NCBI GenBank assembly: GCA_002917775.1 | Contig: KZ627150.1 | Span: 814,257-860,353, forward strand | Length of the DNA stretch: 46,097 nt | Direction of reading: 5' to 3' | Origin: Glaciozyma antarctica PI12 | Lineage: Eukaryota > Basidiomycota > Microbotryomycetes > Kriegeriales > Camptobasidiaceae | In this document: in pieces, positions 1-12,140 of the stretch | How positions within the stretch are numbered: the stretch's first letter is position 1 | Layout: each line of letters opens with the position of its first letter | The notes under the pieces: model-generated | What the model saw: the letters and a program-made list of their open reading frames with translations, nothing else | Database searches by the model: none | What the model was told of the DNA's origin: nothing | Position numbers and translations under genes: made by a program

Positions 1-260
1 TTTCACCACCAAACACTTTCAACTTTTTTCCTTTCAACTTTCTTATTGAAGTTCCAATTATTTGCTGATCTCCCAACTGAGGCTCGACAGACGACCACAC
101 CGACGTGACGACCCTCAAGCACATCTAGCAGGAGAAAGGCTCGGTGCACTTATTCGCACCGTTGGGCAAAGGCGAAGAGTTCCAAAAACATGATTCTGTT
201 GGGTGTTTTGGGGCCAGGCAAAAAGAAAAAATCATCCAAACAAAAGAAGAAAAGAAAAAG
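1..260. other. left edge, no gene supported
   Basis: AT-rich sequence without a convincing open frame. A short plus-strand stretch near 120-230 reads like degraded coding sequence, but it has a stop and no recognisable motif, so no gene is called. Confidence 0.4.
244..260 (-). terminator. Pol III terminator of the tRNA
   Basis: Directly downstream of the tRNA (minus strand) the sequence is CTTTTTCTTTTC, a T-run of five followed by a T-run of four. This fits RNA polymerase III termination. Confidence 0.7.
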
Positions 261-342
261 GCCCGCGCAGGGAATTGAACCCTGGACCTCATCCAGATAA
301 GGAAAACCCTAAGGATGAATCATACTACTAGACCACACAGGC
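261..342 (-). tRNA. tRNA-Pro(AGG) with an 11-nt intron
   Basis: The 82-nt minus-strand stretch folds as a tRNA. The seven-base acceptor ends (GCCTGTG and CGCGGGC) pair with two G-U wobbles. The D-arm sequence TGGTCTAGTAGTATGA and the B-box GGTTCAATTCC are typical of fungal tRNA-Pro. The anticodon stem is CATCC/GGATG. Between these arms lie 18 nt beginning TTAGGG, which leaves a 7-nt loop with anticodon AGG plus an 11-nt intron at the usual position after base 37. A run of T follows the 3' end. The identity rests on the anticodon and close overall likeness to yeast tRNA-Pro. Confidence 0.9.
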
Positions 343-1316
343 AATTGTTGATTTGCATGATGGGTTTTTGGCAATCCCGTCCACAATTAGGCGATTCAAG
401 ACCATTTCGCTGACGGTCCTGCTTTTGTAACACCATCCCTGTCCACCAGGACCTCCTCTTGACACTCCTACTACCCTAGAAGCCCTTCTGCATTTAACCG
501 AGCAATCTGTGCCTCTCCTGGCGTATGGCACAGCCGGTACACCTCTCCTCCTCCTTGCTAACAAGGTACTCCTTTCCTCAGTGATTCTCCTCCCTGCTGG
601 TGGCGGAAACAAAAAAGAAACAGATGTGAATTATGCCGTTCGAGAGTGGTGGTAGTAGATGCCGTGCATTATTTTGAGGAACAGCAAGGAGAGTTCCTTC
701 CACTCTCCTCACCTCCCTGGCTTTCCAGGCCGCTTCTCCCATCTTGCAAAGATGATTATGGCCGTTCAGATCTAACTAGTTTAGATATGAATTACGCTCT
801 TGTTAACTTGCGCTGCTCCCAGCAGCCAGAATCCACAAAAACAGCATGGGAGTCTGGGAGAGCGAGGTAGGAGCTAGGCCCGGTGAGTGCAAGGAATACG
901 CCGCTTCCTTGCTCTTTATATAGCCGCGTCTTGCAATCAATGCTATTCATTGATTGTCCTTTGCTTTTGTAGCCTAGCGGTCAAGCCGTTTAGAGAAAGG
1001 CACGATTAGACGCCGTGTCTTGTAGTGAGAGGCAGACCACACATTCAAACGGTAACTCACCAAGGATCTCCTTCACAAGCAGATCCAGCATCACACATCC
1101 ATTCTTCTTCTGCAACCTGCTGCTGCTACACTGCTACGGCAGGAAATTCTGATTGTGTTCCCCATCTCCAGTCCCGGTGTGCGGCAAATCTCCCCCGCTC
1201 CAAAGTATTTCTGTACATAATTACAGGTGCACTACTGCACAGCTAGCCATGCGGGCATTCCTGCACCACCTTAGATCGCTCCGCACATACATCACCGCCA
1301 CATCTCTCAAGCCACG

Positions 1317-1415
1317 CAAGGTGCGGCTTGTTCCCCTGGAATGATCCCTTTTTGTCTTCCTTGCTACTCAAGGTGCGGCTTGTTCCCCTGGAATGATCCC
1401 TTTTTGTCTTCCTTG
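1317..1415. repeat. two-copy tandem repeat, period 52 bp
   Basis: A 47-bp segment at 1317-1363 is repeated exactly at 1369-1415, separated by CTACT. The unit begins CAAGGTGCGGCTTG and ends GTCTTCCTTG. Perfect identity suggests a recent duplication. No coding role is seen. Confidence 0.9.
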
Positions 1416-1939
1416 GTCCTGTGCCCTATACTTCAATCCAAAATGTTCATTTTAACTCGGCAGGTCAAAGCCAGAATACACCACACTCCCAGGTGACACC
1501 TCCGCAAGCCTAATCCTAGTGCTGCGACTTTTCCTTTTGCATGCGGAGGGTGGGAGGCCGGTTGATAGCTGCCCCGAGTGGCGGGGACTCTCAAGCAGAC
1601 CGTGGGAGATGTGTTTAGTGTAGCTTCGAAGTCGACGTCGCCTGAGGTTTCTCTCCAGCCTAGCTGACGAGAACCTCAGGAATCCAAACGCACACCTTGG
1701 TCCTGTCCTCACTGCCACTCTAGTGTTGGCTCTTTAACCCAGAGCCTTCCATCTCAAGGCTTGAGGCTTTTTGTTGCCGGGAGACTTGGGCCTTCAGGCC
1801 AACTCCTTTTCTATGTACTCTGCAAGCTCCTAAAAAAAACGTAGGCTGCTTCTTCATGAGCAGAGCTGCCCGAGAGAGCCCCCGTCCTTCCTTCTGAAGC
1901 TTCCACACGTCATTCACACCCAGCTCCTTGCACAGGGTG

Positions 1940-2069
1940 GAGCGGTACCGCTTGCCGCTCGGCAGTACCACTGACTTTATATAAACGGGTACCACTGTGA
2001 GCAGTAGAGGCAAGTGATTTGGTAAACAGTTTGTGCGGAATCTGACCGGTATTGCAAGCGGTACCGCTC
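1940..2069. repeat. inverted repeat with GGTACC-centred arms
   Basis: GAGCGGTACCGCTTGC at 1940-1955 is the exact reverse complement of the 16 bases at 2054-2069, leaving a 98-nt loop. Each arm contains the palindrome AGCGGTACCGCT. Related GTACC words recur inside and just beyond (near 1967, 1990 and 2073). This could be a cruciform-forming site, the ends of a small non-autonomous DNA element, or clustered binding sites. No target-site duplication is clear. Confidence 0.75.
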
Positions 2070-3006
2070 AAAGTACCGCTGCTCGTGCAAGCCTGACATG
2101 ACGGAAGAGCTTTAAACACTTAGTAAGATCCCATGATTTCAAAAACAAGGACCTGGAAGCGAGAGGGAAGGAGAAATAGCAAAAGTGGCACTAATTTCTC
2201 GACCCACCTCGCTCCCTCTCTCAAATGCTGTGTTTCTCTCCGTTTACTCAATTCCAAAGCCCGCTCTTTGCTTTACTCTACATATTGACTCTGTGCAACC
2301 CCTTTCAAAGAAGTACGGAGAGGGCGGATGCAAGGAACACACCGGCATGTTCCTTGCAGCGGAGAGGAGGAAGAAGGAGAAGGGGAAGTTGCTGAGGTGA
2401 GGCACAGCTCTCAGGAGCCACACCCTCTGCTGAAATGGTAACTTAGCATGTGGAGAGGATCATAGAGTCTAGCAAAAGCTGGAATGCAAACAAAATGAGT
2501 CAGGGTGGTTTACATTAGTCACCAATTTGCACCCCTTCGCACACCGGCTCAAATGCTGCGGCTCTCCCCCCTTACACAGTCCGTTTATGTGTCGTCAAAT
2601 TGTCGAGAGTGCAGCAACTGCAACAGCAGAAGCGGTGCAGTACGTATTGAGTTGAAATTCACTGATTGAGCCTGCGAGCACTCACTGCCCTGCCTGCAAA
2701 CCACGCTCGCAAAAGGAAATGATGCTCACCTCGCAAACCAAATAAGCGCAAACGGAAGCAGGTCAACTTCTCACTACTAGCTCTGCAGAACTGTATACCA
2801 CATTACATCAACTCGACTCCGCCCCCTCCGCCCCCGCTCTTGAACTTCTTCCCTACTCTCTCCGCCGAGCGATAACAGAACGCGTCCCCGTAGATATCAA
2901 AGCTCAGCTCTCTTTTCGTCTCAACAGAGTCGGCCGCATGAGGGTGAGGGAGGGGAAGGAGGATGGTGAAGATTGAGCCCTTTTTTGGGAGAACTGCGAG
3001 GGGGTG

Positions 3007-3951
3007 TTAGAAGCGAACGCTCGGAATAGAGAGCAACGCACTCTTAATCTGCGACTTGGGAGTGACGATCTTGAAAGTCCCTTGCGTTTCCTGCAGAACA
3101 ATGCCCTGGAGATTCACGAGAGAGGGGGTTCTTGGCGCGCTTGACTGCGACGTCACGTCAGATCAGCCTCCTCTCATCATTCTCCCAAGGAGCAAACTCA
3201 CCTGAAAGAATACACCCAACAAACTCGGCCTTGACGAGCTTGGCGTGCAGCGCAGGCACGTTAAGCCTCAGATCCACCGGCGCGCCTTCAGGCTGGCGAG
3301 ATGGAAAGGTTGGGATGAGAGCCGAGGTAGACTGCGTCGGTAGTGGAGGAACGTCGAGGGCGGGGGCAAAGATGGCGGAATGGGCGGAGAGGGGCAGAGG
3401 GAGGGAGAGGAGCTCGGAGATGTACCCCAGCCAGAGCTGATGGATCGGCAGGACGACGTCGTACCTGCTCTCAGCATCAGCACCCTCCACCCGTGTCTGC
3501 AAAGAGAAAGAACGCACCGCACAGGCTTCTCCACCTCATCCCCCCTCCTAGCCTTCTTCCGTCTCCCCACCATCCCGCACTCTGCGTCGCGCAACCTCTT
3601 CGTCCTCTTCTTCGCCCGCTCCTCCTCCCGCTTCGCCAGTTCTCCTTTCCGCCTATCACTGATTTTCCCTTCAGGCGCGTCGAGTTGCAGGTACTTGGAG
3701 GAGAGGCGTTCGGCGGCGACAGAGGAAGGGATGGAGAGGGTGACGCCGTAGGGGGTCGCGAGGAGAGTGTTCGGCGGGTCAATCTGCGGAAAGCGGTTAG
3801 CTGAGTTGGGCGCGGTCGGCAGGAGGTCCTGCGAGCTGCTAAAGGCGCGGAAGGAGCTCACCTTGCGGCGTGTTGAGGGCGCGAGGACGCTGTAGGGATT
3901 CCACGCAGAATGGAGAGGTGCTGGCGCCGGTGGAGCTGGTGTGTTTGCCAT
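3007..3951 (-). CDS. POP4: RNase P/MRP subunit POP4 (Rpp29-like)
   Basis: Protein subunit of RNase P and RNase MRP, the nuclear ribonucleoproteins that process tRNA 5' ends and rRNA. Four exons are read: 3862-3951, 3518-3783, 3202-3464 and 3007-3144. The Rpp29 signature is clear: a basic central region (KKRTKRLRDAECG, then GRRKKARRG), then LPIHQLWLGYISELL, then LVKAEFVGCILS, and the C-terminal GIVLQETQGTFKIVTPKSQ, typical of the family's beta-barrel. The ATG at 3951 was chosen because it gives a compact N-terminus. One oddity is a run of five G (plus strand 3124-3128) in the last exon, one base too long for the frame that joins AKNP to SLVNLQGIVLQE. The gene starts 248 nt from the divergent racemase gene. 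Confidence 0.9.
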
Positions 3952-4199
3952 CACTAAGGCGGGAGGAGGTGTCTGTGCTGAGCTGGTAGAGTGGAGGAGC
4001 CAACGAGGGGGCGAACGCGAAGTCGACCCTACCACGACGCCCACAAGAACGTCGCGCCCTCCCTGCCAGCTGTCTCAGCAAGCCGGCGACTCGAACGTCG
4101 AACCCGGCCTCGAGTTCGGCAGCTCGTTCAGGCCAGCTCCAGTATCCGTCCGTCTCCTACCTCGACCAAGCCCCCTTTGGAACCTCAAGAGCGACAGCC
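3952..4199. promoter_or_regulatory. shared divergent promoter POP4/racemase
   Basis: The 248 nt between two opposed start codons must hold both promoters. No TATA box or known operator is evident. The placement is inferred from gene layout only. Confidence 0.4.
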
Positions 4200-5945
4200 A
4201 TGGCACCCTCAATCGCACCAACTCAAGGCCGCCCGCTCGAAGGCATCCGCGTTCTCGAGGTGAGCAGTTACCCCGCTTCGGCGCCTTCCCCGGACTCTCG
4301 TTGACAACGCGGCTCTGGCTCCAGCTCGCAGGACTAGCACCAGGACCATTCGCAGGCAGTGCGTCGAGATGTGATTTGAGCAGGAGAGACCGCCGGGCTG
4401 ACTGACGTTGCAGTGGTCCTCGCCGACTTTGGAGCCGATGTCGTGCGCGTAGATCGCAACGGGACCTCGTTCAACGTGGACGTACTCTCTCGGTACGCGC
4501 TACGTCTCTTGAACTTCCTGAACGATAGCTCACGCCCAACCGAATCGCAGCAACAAGCGGTCCATCTCCGTATCCCTCAAATCGCCGGATGGAGTCTCCG
4601 CCCTCCAGACCCTCCTCTCTGCCCCTCCGACCGGCTGCTCCAAGTCCTCCTGCGGTTGCAGCTCGGCAAAGACGTCGAGCTGCGCGTCAAACAAGAACAA
4701 GGACCTTTGGCGCGCCGACATCCTGATCGACCCGTTCAGGCCCGGAGTGCTCGAGCGGTTGGGACTGGGACCCGAGGAGCTTATGAAGAGGAATCCGGGG
4801 CTGATTATTGCGAGGCTCACGGGATTCAGGCGTGAAGGTGCGTTTTTCGGCGGTGGGGGTCGCAAGGAGGGCGGAGCTGACCGCGCTTTCGTGCGCGCAG
4901 GACCGTACGCCAAGATGGCAGGACACGATATCAACTACATGGCGCTCTCGGGAGTCCTTGCCATGCTTGGAAGGAAGGATGGGAAGCCTTACTCGCCGGC
5001 AAACATCGTCGGTGCGTCGCAGCAACCACCAACTCGGTCGCCTCGCTGATCTCATCCACTCCTCTCTCGCAGCCGATTTTGGAGGAGGAGGAATGATGGC
5101 TGTCGTCGGGATTCTCATGGCTCTGCTCGAGCGCAACCGCAGCGGCAAGGGTCAAGTCGTTGAAGTCGACATGGTGCGTCTTTCACTCGCTCGGTCTCAT
5201 CTTGCAAGCTAATCTCGCACCGAATGCAGGTGACTGGAACGCGTTACCTCTCCTCCTTCCCTCTCATGATGTCGCGCCCCTCGCTTGGCGTTCCGATTTG
5301 GGACCAGCCGCGCGGCGAGAACTTGCTCGACCCACCTGCCCCCTGGTACGAGGTCTACGAGACCTCAGACGGAGGGTACATGAGTTGCGGTGCGATGGAG
5401 AACCCCTTCTACGCCATCTTCCTGTTCGTACCTTTCCTCTCTCAACTCCTCGCATTCCTGACTTCTCATCCGACAGGGACCTTCTCCTGAGCGTGCTCCC
5501 TTCCTCCCTCATTCCCTCTCCTCGCCCCGTCGCCGCAGATCAGCAGAATCGCGAGACCTGGCCCGCTCTCGAGTCCTTCTTCACCACCGCGTTCGCCTCT
5601 CAGTCCCGCGCCTTCTGGTCCGCCCTCTTCCTCAACACGGACGCCTGCTGCGTTCCCGTCCTCAACCCCTCCGAGGTCGATTCGCACGGTCGAGGACCTG
5701 GAGAACCAGGAATCAAGACGAGTGATATCGAGGAAGGAGATGGTGGAGTTCCTGGTGCCGCGCCTTCGTTGGGACGCACGCCTGCGGGGGGTGCGGAGGC
5801 GTATGAGGACGGAGAGGGGTTCTTTTTGACGCCTGGAGCGCACACGAGGGAGGTGCTGAAGGAGGCGGGATTGGGGGAGAAGGTGGAGAAGATGATCAAG
5901 GAGGGAGCGGTGGAGAGCAGCGAGGAGATCAAGGCCAAGTTGTAG
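4200..5945 (+). CDS. alpha-methylacyl-CoA racemase (CoA-transferase family III)
   Basis: Racemises 2-methyl-branched acyl-CoA esters before peroxisomal beta-oxidation. Eight exons: 4200-4259, 4325-4358, 4414-4492, 4551-4837, 4901-5011, 5073-5173, 5230-5423 and 5477-5945. They join in phase to 444 residues. Family landmarks are [56 protein letters not shown] and [13 protein letters not shown]. By comparison with characterised AMACR/MCR enzymes the catalytic residues should be His162, Asp192 and Glu281. The last three residues, AKL, form a peroxisomal PTS1 signal. It is about 60 residues longer than the usual 380: a Ser/Cys-rich insert lies before [10 protein letters not shown], and a longer linker lies before the C-terminus. 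The intron 7 donor is GTTCGT. Confidence 0.93.
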
Positions 5946-6317
5946 ATTCGCGCGGCGAGTAGAATGCGACGCGTTTTTTTGTGGGATTCGGAGGTTGCAG
6001 CGGTGGAAAAACGCAAAGCTTTGTTAGCCGTAGCAGCTGCTTGAGCACTTCGTTGCTCGAAGACGGCGACCGAATCGTTCGAGAGGGGGCGCGGAGCCCC
6101 GGGCGATCGAGTTCAAACTTGGGTCCGTCCAAGTACAGTCAGTCTCCACGACTTCTGGACTGCAACCACCGCAACCACCACAGCAGCAGACACACTCGAC
6201 TCTCTCCCTGGCGCTCGCTGGCGACCACAGCCTTCAGCGATCGAGCAAGCAGCCGACCCCCTTCTCCGACCCCCTTCTCCGACCTGCCCTCCGACGTCGG
6301 CCTCCTACCTCTCGCCC
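5946..6317. other. intergenic, 372 nt
   Basis: 3' flank of the racemase and 5' flank of the arrestin-like gene. No coding or RNA feature is seen. The last 100 nt are C/T-rich, as is common upstream of fungal start codons. Confidence 0.5.
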
Positions 6318-8454
6318 ATGGCAAGCGTCGTCCGTCACTCCCCACACCCCAACCTCGCCCTGAAACCGCCTTTCAGAACCGCCAGCGGCCGCAAAGGAGA
6401 CCAGCACGGCCTTCAAGGGAGCTTCCACCCCTCCCCTCTCGGCGCAGAGGTCACCTCCTTCCCCTACACCGCCGCCACTCCGCCCGAAGACCAGTCGCAC
6501 GAATCGAGATGGAAAGTGCAGGTGTACCTTGATCGGGAGGGGAGGACGGACGAGGGCCCGGGGAGTCGATGGCGGAGCGGAGAGCTGCTCAAGGGATTTG
6601 TGGAGCTTCAGCCGAGTACGGAGGGGGTGGTGCCCAAGACGAGGGTCACGAGCGTTATTGTACGAGCGTTTTGGCAGAGTACGACGGCGTATTCGAGCTA
6701 CAGGGTCGTCGAAGTTGCGCAATCTACGCCGGGGCGGTTCGCAAAGCTCCAGCCTCAGGCTGCGAAGCTCACTGCTGTTGAGGATACAAGGGCGGAGTGG
6801 CATCGCGGGTATTGTGGAGATCGAGGAGCTGGAACGGAGGTGTGGCACGGTGGAGAGCTGAACGAGATTAGGAGGGAGGTGGAGGAAAGCTTCCCACTGC
6901 TCGAAGCTTCGCACGGCGTGGCTGCGGAGGTGGTTCCGGACGAGCAGGACGAGATGGGACGGACGACGCTTCCTTTCGCCTTTTCTCTACCCACCTCTAC
7001 ACGCGTCAACGTCTCCAACGCTTCGCCTCAACCTCCTCCGACTCGCCGCGAACTCGTGCGTCTTTCATTCTCTCGTTCTCGAAACCCACTCACTCTCCAT
7101 CATCGCAGCAACTCTTTCAACGTACACCTCCTCCCTCTCTCCCAGGCTCTGCCTGTCGCCATGGCTGCGTCGAATGGGTCGTCGAAGCCCTCGTTCGATT
7201 CGAGGACGTCGCAACCTCCTCATCCGCCTCGACCTCCTCCGAGCCTCTCCACACCCTCCCTCTCGCCCCACCCGACGACCTCCCCACTTTTCACTCGGCT
7301 ATCAATTCCTCTACGGAGCAACTCGACGATTTTGGTCTCATGACTTCCTCGTCATCCTCCTCCTCGTCTTCCGCTTCGTCTTCCCTTTCGAGCCGCACGA
7401 TCACCACGCTCAAGATCTCTACTCTTCCTGGCGACCCAAAATCACGGGAAAGTGGGCGGAAGTGACGGCCAAGTACCTGGGAATTCCGCTCGAGGAGGTC
7501 GCAGACGAGCGGCCGGTCGAGGGCGTCGTCGTTCCGACTTTTGGACGGGATCCGAGGGATGAGGCGCTGGGAGGAACGTTTATGGGACCGAGGAGGGCGA
7601 TGCGAGGGAAGCTGGTGGGGGTGGAGGGAGGAAGGGAGAGATGGAGCTCGTTTGAGAAGCGCATGGCGATGACGGGTTTGCTGGGGAATACGCGTGGGTG
7701 GGTGCGGAGCGAGGTGCGTTTCGCGAATTCTCCTTGCAATGCGTCGCACTCACGCTTTTCTGTAGATGTCGATACGCTACCCTCCCGTCGTTCCCCGCTA
7801 CTCCCCAACTCTTCCAATCCTCGTTCATCTCTCTTACGTCGTCCCGCCAACTTCGACGCCCAAGTCGCTCGCGAAGCTCAAGCCCGTCTTTGTCGACAAG
7901 GCGGTGGTCATCATCTGCAGTCGGACGACGACTCGCGGAGGGAAGGAGGAGCGTCCCCGCTTCGTCATCGAGGAGATTCGGCGCGAGGAGATCAAGCTTT
8001 GGGACGAGGAGATTGCCGCCGTTACCAGTCGCTCGTCTCTGCGAGGCGGAATCGAGAACGGACGACGGCACCTCGCTCTGGTGCCAGGAACCGAAGGCCA
8101 CGATCTCAAGCTCGCTTTCGACCTACAATCTCTGGGATTGTCGCCGAACGGCCTCCCTCTCGTCGCCATCAAGGACGTTCCGCTCAGTCTCCGAAGTCCG
8201 AATTTCGAGCGCGAGGTGCGATTTTTCGACTTTTTGCTCCGAGGTACTGCAGACTGACGCCCTTCGTGCAGTACGTCCTCTCGATCACGATTCATCTCGT
8301 CGGGAACGCCTGCTACTTTGCGCTTCGGTCGCCGCTCCAGTTGGCAGCGGGAGACGAAGACGCCACTCCGCGATTCGAAGATTCGCTTCCGCTCCCTCTC
8401 CCAATTCCTTTAGCTCTCAGCACAGATCTCCCCAGTTATTATCCCCAGCAATAG
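6318..8454 (+). CDS. arrestin-like protein
   Basis: Probable arrestin-fold adaptor; fungal members link membrane cargo to ubiquitin ligases. Exons read: 6318-7055, 7109-7334, 7415-7713, 7766-8215 and 8272-8454, about 631 residues. Arrestin-like features are an N-terminal beta-rich stretch with GELLKGFVELQP, then TTLPFAFSLP, a PPPSLPG loop followed by HGCVEWVVEALVRFEDV (the usual end of the N domain), and a C domain ending YVLSITIHLVGNACYFALR. The tail ends with LPSYYPQQ, resembling PY-type docking motifs. The junction near 7335-7414 is uncertain: the frame must change there, and the proposed 80-nt GT-AG intron removes a Ser-rich run. The assignment rests on fold-like spacing rather than a diagnostic motif. 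Confidence 0.65.
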
Positions 8455-8664
8455 TACGATACCCCCTCGCAGTGCCTTTTGAAACTTGTGTGTTGTTCGG
8501 CGTCGTCGTCGCCGTTTGAAGGTCTCTCACGCTCTCAAATCCCGCTGACTGATTGAGCCCCTAGCCAAGCGGTCGTCTTCTCCGACACGCACTCATCTCG
8601 GATCCTTCAAGCACTCTCTTGCTTGCTCACCTTCGTCGTGGCAGCTTTACGCACAACAGCAGCG

Positions 8665-11222
<2,558 letters not shown>

Positions 11223-11439
11223 TAGAGCTCGTGTCGCGTTCGCAAGTCGCCTTCCGGGGGAGATGGAGAGCAGAGAGCTGAAGACCCGACGAGCAGCATC
11301 CGTAGTCCTCAACGCCAACCCAATACAACAGCTTCTTCCATGTCCTCCCAGATACCGTCCCATCAACTCATTCTACCTGCTCAGAGAAGCGTCAGCGCTC
11401 GCTCGACGAGAGCAGCAACAGAGCCACTGACCCACGACC

Positions 11440-11989
11440 TCACCGCTCCAAGATCCCCGCCATGAGCAGCTCAGGATTACTGAGGATCCCCTCCATCTCT
11501 AGCCTCCCAGCACAACCCAGCAGCCACTCGTTCACCTCCCCTCCCCCGCGCAAAGGTGGCACCTGCACGCTGCCGACCACTTGCTCGAAGAACCCCAGCT
11601 GCTCCTCCTCCACCCAGCCTAGCAGCACCGCTCGATTGGGATCGTAGGTCGCTGTTTCCCGTGGTAGAAAGAAGCCAGGGTCGCGTAGAGGTGTGAGGGA
11701 GGGTGGGGAGGAGGTGTAGGTGAGGCAGTACCGCGCGCCGAGGCCCGTGAGGCCAGCGCTTCGGTTGACGACGACAAAGGAGGAGGACGTGTAGTTGGGG
11801 CCGAGGACGTGTAGTTGGCGCCTGGAGGGCGCGTGGAGGTAGATGTCCTGCGAGAGGTGTCAGCTTGGGGAAGGCGGTTGGCGGTGGGCAGCTCACGTAG
11901 TGTCCTAGGTCCTGGTTCTGCGGCCGAGGACGGTTGCGCTTTTGCGAGGGTGAGTCCGATTCCTCGTCGCGTTCTCGAGTCCCGTTCAT
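11440..11989 (-). CDS. small protein of unknown function
   Basis: Not recognised. Two exons, 11897-11989 and 11440-11847, are joined by a 49-nt GTGAGC...CAG intron with a CTGAC branch site, giving 166 residues. The N-terminal 30 residues are polar and basic. The rest looks globular: DIYLHAPSRRQLHVLGPNY, FVVVNRSAGLTGLGARYCL, AVLLGWVEEEQLGFFEQVV and VNEWLLGCAGRLEMEGIL. There is no signal peptide or membrane segment. It is convergent with SelO (217 nt between stops), and its start lies 151 nt before the 3' end of the sulfite reductase on the same strand. The coding call rests on a clean splice joining two long open frames; a lineage-specific protein is likely. Confidence 0.65.
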
Positions 11990-12140
11990 CGCGGTGGGAG
12001 GGGAGGGAGAGGGCAGCCGCGACGAGAGATTCGCTGAGCGCGCGACCCCCGCTCAGGCCGTTTCTCGACTTGCTCGAAAACCACTATAGCGAGCTTTAGA
12101 TTACTTCGTGCTACACCCCAAAGAAACCCTCTATCTACGA

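Larger units (their letters stand above)
343..3006. other. gene-poor, AT-richer interval
   Basis: About 2.7 kb with only short open frames, none with a recognisable domain or an exon-like series with matching splice phases. It holds a 52-bp-period tandem repeat (1317-1415), a GGTACC-centred inverted repeat (1940-2069) and a possible tRNA-like A-box/B-box pair near 970-1055. Base composition and lack of genes contrast sharply with the rest of the window. It could be a relic-rich intergenic island, a decayed non-coding mobile element or a subtelomeric or pericentric fringe. The sequence alone does not decide. Confidence 0.6.

Noticed and set aside
1720-2013. 97-codon minus-strand frame in the gene-poor island
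   Set aside because: Begins in the inverted-repeat area, has no recognisable domain and overlaps another short frame. No evidence of coding or of a transposon protein.
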